Source: Clavaria fumosa
Taxonomy: Eukaryota; Basidiomycota; Agaricomycetes; Agaricales; Clavariaceae
Reading direction: 5' to 3'
NCBI GenBank assembly: GCA_951802425.1
Contig: OX637806.1
Location: forward strand, 1,178,001 to 1,242,000
DNA length: 64,000 bases
A model generated the notes under the pieces. That model saw nothing but the letters and a program-made list of their open reading frames with translations. It made no database searches and was not told the origin of the DNA. Below, piece after piece: positions 57,316-64,000 of the stretch (positions are counted from its first letter, which is position 1; the number at the start of each line of letters is the position of its first letter). The position numbers were made by a program, and so were the translations under genes.

Positions 57316-58905
57316 TTAATTTTTTAATTTTTTTCCTTGTTTATACTCCTATTGGGGCGTTGCCCTAGGTGCATTAAAAAACCCCCAGCATGAGGGAAAA
57401 AGCTACCGGGTGCCGTTCGAACACTACGTACTGTACTGGCATGGGTTGGGGTTTTAGGGTGTCAGGTGTGGGGTGTGAGCATCGGGTGTGGAGTGTGGGG
57501 GGTTTTCGAGTGGGTGGGCGGGTGTTGTTCATGTTGTGTGCCGTGTGTCATATCGTGAGTCTCGTGTCACCTTGCGAGTCTTGTGTTGTGTCTTCTTTCG
57601 GCATTGCGTTTTATGTTTCTTTGGTGTTTACATTGCAGGGATGGTGATTTGGCGGCCAGTGGGGATGGGGATGGGGGGGTTTCGTCCTCTCTGTGGTGCG
57701 TGTCGAGTGCGTGGGCCATCCGTGGTTGTGTCGTGGTGCACTTGCCTGTTTCCTGTGTTCGTTGTAGTTGATCTTGTGTGGTGGCCGTCTCGTCTGAATC
57801 GCTTTGATGCTATGGTGTATTTGACCATTTTCGGGGTGAGTTCCGGGTCTGTTAGTAGGCATCGTATGCTTCGCGTTGCCCTCCCAGTTCCATTTATGAT
57901 GGCATTCCTTTCTGTGGTGGTTTGCATGCAGGTTAGGAGGAAGTGTCTTACTGTCTCTTCTTCTTGTTCGCAGTATGGGCATTGGGGGGTTTCGATCGTG
58001 CTGATCTTGTACAGGTGTGCGTTCAGGGGGGCGTGTCCGGTTCGTAGTTGTAATAGGATTGATGATTGTAGTTGGGGGGTGTCTGCTGTTAGTTTTAGGA
58101 AGGATTTCGAGGGGAGGGACTCGTCTAGTAGCGTGGTGCGGTTGTAGCGCAGTGATTTGCACCACCACTCTTTTGCCTGTTCTTGAATCTTCTTCTTCGC
58201 TGTCTGCTTTATGGCTGATTTGCATCTTGGGATGGGTCCATGTAGCGCCCTTGGGAGTCTTCTCGTAGGGCTCGAGTTTCTGCATGCGGCGTCTTTGGCC
58301 GCTTCGTCTGCGAGTTCGTTTCCCTTGACTCCTTGGTGTCCTGGTACCCAGAAAGCTTCACACGCAAGGTTCGGTCGTGATCTCTGTAGGCGCCGGATGG
58401 CATCAGTAAAGGTGTCTATGAGGGTATGAGATGGGGCTGTTTTGTGCAAGTGTGTTGTGAGTAGAGCTGCTTGATTGTCTGCTGCTATGATTGCTGATTT
58501 GGTGGAGTTCGGTTCTGTCTTGAGGAGGTGTGCTGCTAGGATCAGTGCTGTGGCTTCTGCTGCGTATACCGTATAGTGTGCCTCGCTGCCCAGGTGTAGT
58601 TTCAGTGTCCGGCTGGTTCTTCCATTCCTTATTAGTATGGCTGCAGCGCCGATGCCGCCCTCGATCCCCAACCCATCTGTGAATACGACGGAGTCAGCTC
58701 TTTTTTCGTTTAGTTTTTGTATCGCTTCTTCCTTGCTTGCGCATATGGTGGTGGGGATGGGCGCAGAGTTCTTGGGGTGTTGCCTTGCGGGGGTTAGTTT
58801 CTCTATGATATTTGGGTCTACCTCTGGGAAGTCGGCCGTGAGGCGGTGTATGGGGGAGTGGTGTCGTTTGGGGGTGTGTTTGTGTGCTCGCTGTAGGTGT
58901 CCCCC
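57316..58905 (-). mobile_element. 5'-truncated LINE (non-LTR retrotransposon)
   Basis: On the minus strand: an open frame from about 58900 to the stop at 57628, a 3' UTR, and an A-rich tail (57316-57345 as T-rich on the plus strand). The 5' end stops abruptly at the junction with Tc1-like DNA, as is common when LINE reverse transcription is incomplete. Confidence 0.8.
57628..58905 (-). pseudogene. LINE ORF2 C-terminal part (RNase H and zinc-knuckle)
   Basis: About 425 codons open at the 5' side. The RNase H domain begins VVFTDGLGIEGGIGAAAILI (first Asp), then YAAEATALILAAHLL (Glu), SAIIAADNQAALL (Asp) and WVPGHQGVKGNELADEAAKD (last His/Asp). A C-terminal zinc segment reads CPYCEQEEETVRHFLLTC. 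This RNase H plus CCHC order is typical of fungal Tad-like LINEs. Reverse transcriptase and endonuclease are absent because of truncation, so it is not autonomous. Confidence 0.85.
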
Positions 58906-59089
58906 TCAATGACATTGGAATAATGGAAATTGAATTCAGAAGAATTTTCGCAAAGTGTGCCTGTGGTTTGATATTGATGAAGAGGGCTTTCCATACCACA
59001 TTTGCATGATGCTGCCACAGGTCCAGCCAGCCAGTAGGGCAGATAAATTTGAGATCATCAACCTCAGTATGGATGAGGCATAGTCTATA

Positions 59090-59515
59090 TCATTGGCACT
59101 TTGGGAAATAAAGTGACTCTGCACAAACCATTAGAGATCCACCTCCAAACTTCTGAGTCCCTTGGACAAGCCTGTTACTCAGCCCCTCACCAGCCCTCTT
59201 CCACACCCATTTCCTCCCATCTGAGCCTAAATAATTAATCTTAGTTTCATCAGACCAAACTACTTTCTTCCAATCCTCCAAAGTCCAATCTCTGTGCTTC
59301 AGGACAAAGTTCATCCTCTCCTTCCTGTGTTGAGCAGACAGGAGTGGCTTCTTCTTCTTCACATGCACCACAGCCCTCATACCAGCCTGCTTCAGATGTC
59401 TATGAACAGTCTGTGCTGGGAGTGGCATCTTGGTGACATTGGAGAGGGCTCTTGTGACCTGAGGAGCATTCTCAGAACCAAGAAGCAGTGAAGGACATGA
59501 ACTGACTTACTTGCA
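59090..59515 (-). pseudogene. Tc1/mariner-like transposase fragment
   Basis: Minus-strand frame reads VTRALSNVTKMPLPAQTVHR, HLKQAGMRAVV, DWTLEDWKKVVWSDETKINY, GSDGRKWVWKR and KFGGGSLMV, matching the helix-turn-helix to first catalytic Asp (WSDE) of Tc1-family transposases. The rest of the DDE/D core is missing after GGGSLMV, and upstream DNA has stops. Some 58910-59090 sequence may be a rearranged C-terminal piece. Confidence 0.75.
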
Positions 59516-59672
59516 ACCTGGGAGACCAAGCAACTGCATCCTCTTGCAATTTGATCCCACAGATCAGACTGCCTTCAAACCTCTTATTCCTCCTTTAGGG
59601 ACTTGGATAGTCCCTGCACCAGATAACCTCATGGAAAGCTCATCCAAGCCTTCAGCACCACTTCCTGTAACA

Positions 59673-60843
59673 CTTTCAATAAACTATTGTAATTACAATA
59701 GGTGGCCATTGCAAGAATGACTGAACAAACAATGGCAAACAAAATATGCTAAAAATAAAAACAAAAACTCGAAATTGAGCAGCCCTGTGCCTGGTCTCTC
59801 AGGTACAGGTTACCAATCAGGCATAGCTGCTTTTGGTAAGCTGCTATGACCATGGGAAAAATTTTGCATGACTTGCAAAATATGACTTTTTATACACCAA
59901 AAAATTGGCAAAAATCAGGAGATTCCAGATCTGGACACCCCACATTTGTATCTGCCTTGGTTCAGTGTCAATTTGCAAAATACACCGAAAATATTCATTT
60001 TTCTACAATTCTGCAGTACTCTAGCTTGAAAATGGATAGGAGAGGATACACACACCTACACACACTACCTGTGGATATATGGGGAGGGTGTGGATTAGTT
60101 TAACAACTCACCCACCATCTCTGTCACCTCCCTGGAATCCATTACTAGGAATTAGGGTGTTATTGGCCTGGGAGCATGGCTATTTGTTATATTGCAAATT
60201 CCAGCCATCAGACTACACCTTATGACCTCTAATACAATGATACAAAAGCCCATAATATTTGGTGCAGAACTACAGATTCCCCATGTCTATTTTCCCAAAA
60301 TTCTCAAAATCTCTCCCCAGATAGCCCCCTTTGTCAAATCACATATTCCTGTTAGCAAGTAGCTGACAATGTATACATGAAGACATGTTCAAAGTTGGTG
60401 AAGTCAGGCCAAGTTCTCAAGAAGATAGCTCAGAGTCTTTTGGAGGACAGTCAAGGTTAGGTGTGTGTATCCTCTCCTATCCATTTTCAAGCCAGAGTAC
60501 TGCAGAATTGTAGAAAAATGAATATTTTTGGTGTATTTTGCAAATTGACACTAAACCAAGGCAGATACAAATGTGGGGTGTCCAGATCTGGAATCTCCTG
60601 ATTTTTGCCAATTTCCTGGTGTATAAAAAGTCATATTTTGCAAGTCATGCAAAAATTTTCCCATGGTCATAGCAGCTTACCAAAAGCAGCTATGCCTGAT
60701 TGGTAACCTGTACCTGAGAGACCAGGCACAGGGCTGCTCAATTTCGAGTTTTTGTTTTTATTTTTAGCATATTTTGTTTGCCATTGTTTGTTCAGTCATT
60801 CTCACAATGGCCACCTATTGTAATTACAATAGTTTATTGAAAG
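59673..60843. mobile_element. Foldback element with 386-bp inverted arms
   Basis: The left arm 59673-60058 and right arm 60458-60843 are reverse complements with few mismatches, around a 400-base spacer. Tips read CTTTCAATAAACTATTGTAA and include the palindrome ATTGTAATTACAAT. No open frame of substance. A target duplication is not evident. Adjacent to the Tc1-like fragment, but no tip of that element was identified, so the link is unproven. Confidence 0.85.
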
Positions 60844-60861
60844 GAATCTACATCACTGACT

Positions 60862-61745
60862 GACTAGATCCACAGCTAATAGCTGTAATTAGTCTACAAC
60901 TAGCTGCAACTAGTCCACTAGATCCACAGCTAGTAGCTGTAACTAATTCACCAGATCTACAACTAGTAGCTGCAACTAGTCCACTAGGTCCACAACTACT
61001 AACTGCAACTAGTTCATTACATCTCAAGCTAATAGCTGTAACTAGTTCACTAGATCTACAGCAACTAGCTGCAGCTAGTCTACTAGACCTACACCTACTA
61101 GCTGCAAATAGTTCACTACATCTACAACTAATAGCTGTAACTAGTTCACTACATCTACAGCTAGTAGCTGCAACTAGTCCACTAGGCCCACAGCTAGTAG
61201 CTGCAACTAGTCCACTAGACCTACACCTACTTGCTGCACCTAGTCCACAAGATCCACAACTGGTAGCTGTAACTAGTCCACTGGACCCACAGCTAGCAGC
61301 TGTAACTAGTCCACTAGGTCCACAGCTGGTAGCTTCAACTAGTTCACTAGATCCACACCTACTAGCTGTAACTAGTTCACTACATCTACAGCTAATAGCT
61401 GCAACTAGTCCACTAGACCTACACCTACTAGCTGCAACTAGTTCACTACATCTACAACTAATAGCTGTAACTAGTTCACTAGATCTACAGCTAGTAGCTG
61501 CAACTAGTCCACTAGGTCCACAGATACTAGCTGTAACTAGTTCACTACATCTACAGCTAATAGCTGCAACTAGTCCACTAGACCTACACCTACTTACTGC
61601 ACCTAGTCCACTAGATCCACAACTGGTAGCTGTAACTAGTTCACTAGACCCATAGCTAGTACCTGCAACTAGTCCACCAGGTCCACACCTAGTAGCTGTA
61701 ACTAGTCCACTAGATCCACAGCTATCAGCTGTATCTAGTCTACTA
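60862..61745. repeat. 33-bp minisatellite, about 26 copies
   Basis: Degenerate units of the form CCACTAGATCCACAGCTAGT followed by AGCTGTAACTAGT, period 33. Copies alternate TAGTCCACTAG and TAGTTCACTAG starts. Each unit contains CTAG and AGCT palindromes. Every frame is interrupted by TAG codons, so it is non-coding. Confidence 0.9.
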
Positions 61746-62084
61746 GTCCCCCATGTACTACCTTTGACAAGTTAACTTGACAAGTTGACTGACCATAAGG
61801 ATTCCTTGTCCAGCTGTAGCTGCAAAGAGTACACTATGAATTATACCTAACTGCTGTGTCTAGTTAATTATTTGATTCAGTACTACTGACCTGGAGGAGG
61901 TGCTGAAGGTCAGGGACCTCACCAGAACAAAGGACCAAAGGGTTCTAGGCAGGGACCATCAGCAAACATCACTGATTCAATCCCAGACTCCTCAGACAAA
62001 GAGTTTGCATTCACAGTAACTTGCACATCAACATTTGAAGATGTAGCAACTGCACTATACTCAGTCCCAGCAATTTGATGAGGT

Positions 62085-62580
62085 GCAACTATCGACTCTG
62101 GAGCCTTCAGCCACTTCTGTGCAGATAGGAACAAGTTTAGTTCCTTCAGAACAATCTCTCAGGCAATAAATGCAGCAGATGGACACACCTTCCAAGCTCT
62201 TGGGATAGGAAACATTGCTATTGAGTTACCCAACAGTTCAAATTTTACCAAAGTCACCCTCTGTGATGTTTTATATGCCCCTGACATTGCCTTCACACTA
62301 ATTTCAATGAGCCACATTGTTAAGCTGGATTTACAGTTCAGTTTGAAGGCCCATGGTGCAAAATCTCAACAACCTCACCTATTCGCCAAGTCATCACCAG
62401 GATCCCTGAAGTAAACAGGTTGTACAAGCTCATAGGGACCTCTTCTGCTGGTGTTACTGTGAATATTGCAACAGTGAAGATGTCTGTTGATGAATTGCAT
62501 AGGAAAATGGGTCATATCTCACCAAAGGCTGTGGAGATGATGGTAAAGGATGGACATGTTGAAGCAGAAGCAGTAAGTAA
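62085..62580 (+). pseudogene. Ty1/Copia pol fragment (protease and GAG-pre-integrase)
   Basis: Reads TIDSGAFSHFCADRNKFSSF (aspartic protease DSGA), VTLCDVLYAPDIAFTLISMS, then after a frameshift near 62400 NRLYKLIGTS and VDELHRKMGHISPKAVEMMV (GAG-pre-integrase with the first HxxH). Integrase, reverse transcriptase and LTRs are not present before the window end. Degenerate. Confidence 0.75.
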
Positions 62581-62599
62581 GCAGGAAGTCAGTCAGAGT

Positions 62600-63179
62600 G
62601 TGCATTCAGGATACACCACCAGTACAACCTGGTGGCCATGTCCTTCCCATCGAAAATCCACCAAAACACCCAAACATCATTTGCATGCGAATGTATTCCA
62701 GGTGAACGCTGCCTGGTAGCTGGGACACCGTGCCTGGAAACATGTTAAACCTGTTGGGTGGCTGCTCGAACGATGGTTGGCATGAAGACTTTGAAAAAGT
62801 GGACTATCCTTGGCGACGCTGACGAACGGCGTCGAAGGCATTGGGAAAGGACCCCTCAACTGGGAGTATTCTGCCAAAGATTGGGATGAGATCATAGGAG
62901 TTGTTATTTTGGCACTGATGACGTTGGACGAAGATACAACAAAAATGCCGGGAAGTAACTTAGCAGGTGAAGGGCGCACGAGATGAATTTGCCAGTAGCC
63001 ATGGAGATATGAAGAGGAAAAGACTGAAACAAAGTTGAAGCCCGTGGAGCGGCAGCACAAGGAGTACAGGGAAAGTGTCGAACTTCGAGCGTCTATCAAC
63101 AGCGGTGCTCGACTGAAACGTGACCGGAGGAGGGCTTAATTTCTCCGAAAGAAAAATTTGTCAAACGGACCACAGACAA
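62600..63179. other. Border between repeat island and unique DNA
   Basis: No recognised gene; base composition returns to that of the gene-rich left part from about 62700. Confidence 0.4.
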
Positions 63180-63948
63180 CTAAGAACCGCGTGGCTTCCG
63201 TGTACCCACAGGCAGGACATACGGCTTGCTCTGGAACAATTTCGCGGCGTGCGACTGGATGTGGGTATCTTCGGCTACTGCAGGAGGCGGCGGTGGAGGG
63301 CTTCGCGACGCGTCTTCGAGCCGTTTCTTCGGTGGTTTTGGCTTCTTCGCCTGTGTGATGGATCAGTAAAGCGCAGGTCCTGTTTACAAAAAAGCTATGC
63401 TCCTCCACTCACAGGGGCGTACGCGTCCAGTCCGGGAGCGATCTCTGCCATGGACGCCCTGGAAAGCTCCATCCAGCCGAGCGAGTGTCTGATTCGTTGA
63501 GCGACCCGAGGGGTTAACCTGAGGGCATGGTGGTCCGGCGTGGGCATGGCGGCCCTCCGGAGAGGTGTCCACACGAACTGTAATGTAAATTGGCGCTTCT
63601 TGTCAGACCCGGGAAACTCGCAGAAGAGGCTTGTAATTATTTGATTATCCATACCTTCTTGCCACCAGTTCCTTCTGGAGCTGAGTCTGCCTCGAGTGCC
63701 CTCTTGGCTGCATGTGTCTGCTCCTCTACTTTATGTGCCTGCTCAAGCATTGCATGCGCCTGCCCATGCCTCGGCTTCTCTTCCGTAAGATCCGACTCTT
63801 CTTCCGTAGGAGTCTGCCGCACATATGGAGAGCTCCGTTCTTCGGTGTGACTCTGCCACGACAATTCAAGTTTCTTCGCGGCTTGATGAACTACTCCAAG
63901 GGCGACCCGAAGTTGCTCGATCATATCAGTGTAAGGCATACTAAACAA
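63180..63948 (-). CDS. Unknown protein, partial at right edge
   Basis: Three exons can be joined on the minus strand: about 63948-63641 (MPYTDMIEQLRVALGVVHQA, then an acidic Gln/His-rich coil ending EGTGGKK), about 63587-63417 (FVWTPLRRAAMPTPDHHALR, VAQRIRHSLGWMELSRASMA, PGLDAYAP), and about 63356-63180 (AKKPKPPKKRLEDASRSPPP, ending TRKPRGS). Introns have GTATGG and GTGAGT donors and CAG acceptors. Upstream a TTTAG acceptor suggests a further exon beyond the window or near 63948. No family recognised; the basic Lys/Pro tail could bind nucleic acid or be nuclear. Function unknown. Confidence 0.55.
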
Positions 63949-64000
63949 GGTGATCGCGGGGTAGAATGTATAAGTCCAATCTGTTCAAGCCACAAGAAAT

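Noticed and set aside
57488..58147. 219-residue plus-strand frame with Cys-rich hydrophobic stretches.
   Set aside because: Antisense to the LINE RNase H frame, which has clear motifs.
62677..63099. 140-residue minus-strand frame between the Copia fragment and the right-edge gene.
   Set aside because: No domain, signal peptide or splice context; it spans the repeat border.

Overview
The window is nuclear DNA from a filamentous basidiomycete, probably an Agaricomycete. The genes carry many 45-70 bp introns and sit only 60-500 bp apart. Several proteins resemble mushroom-lineage families (a DUF7587 protein, small Cys-rich secreted proteins, paired oleate-type desaturases), and the repeats include chromodomain Gypsy elements. 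Most exon models below were joined by hand from conserved protein blocks and GT-AG (sometimes GC-AG) borders; most plus-strand models were checked to give an exact open frame.

Left part (1-42.4 kb) is gene-rich. In order: a partial PEX14-like KPWE-domain gene (-), an ArfGAP (+), an AGC-type protein kinase (+), MRE11 (-), a nucleotide-sugar transporter (+), two tandem paralogous small secreted Cys-rich proteins (+), UDP-glucose dehydrogenase (+), serine palmitoyltransferase LCB2 (+), L-lactate dehydrogenase (+), a Yip1-domain protein (+), an S10 carboxypeptidase (+), NAD(P)H-hydrate epimerase (-), the DUG1 dipeptidase (+), a SUZ-domain protein (-), two divergent fatty acid desaturases (- and +), a USP25/28-like protein lacking catalytic residues (+), DUS3 (-) and a DUF7587 membrane-anchored protein (+). 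Most are housekeeping: DNA repair, tRNA modification, glutathione breakdown, sphingolipid and unsaturated lipid synthesis, and cell-wall sugar precursors. I see no biosynthetic cluster logic.

Right part (42.4-63 kb) is a nested transposon island. It holds an old minus-oriented LTR split by a hAT-like element that itself holds a MITE-like element; two nearly complete Gypsy/chromovirus elements with intact LTRs and 5-bp target duplications; a 5'-truncated LINE; a decayed Tc1-like transposase; a 1.17-kb foldback element with 386-bp arms; a 33-bp minisatellite; and two separated Copia fragments. A partial unknown gene (-) resumes at the right edge.

The strongest signals for follow-up are: (i) covarying self-primer/PBS pairs in both Gypsy elements, pointing to Tf1-like self-primed reverse transcription; (ii) each element broken by one CGA-to-TGA change; (iii) a USP25/28-type protein with no catalytic Cys or His; (iv) the tandem secreted Cys-rich pair; and (v) three GC-AG introns in otherwise ordinary genes.
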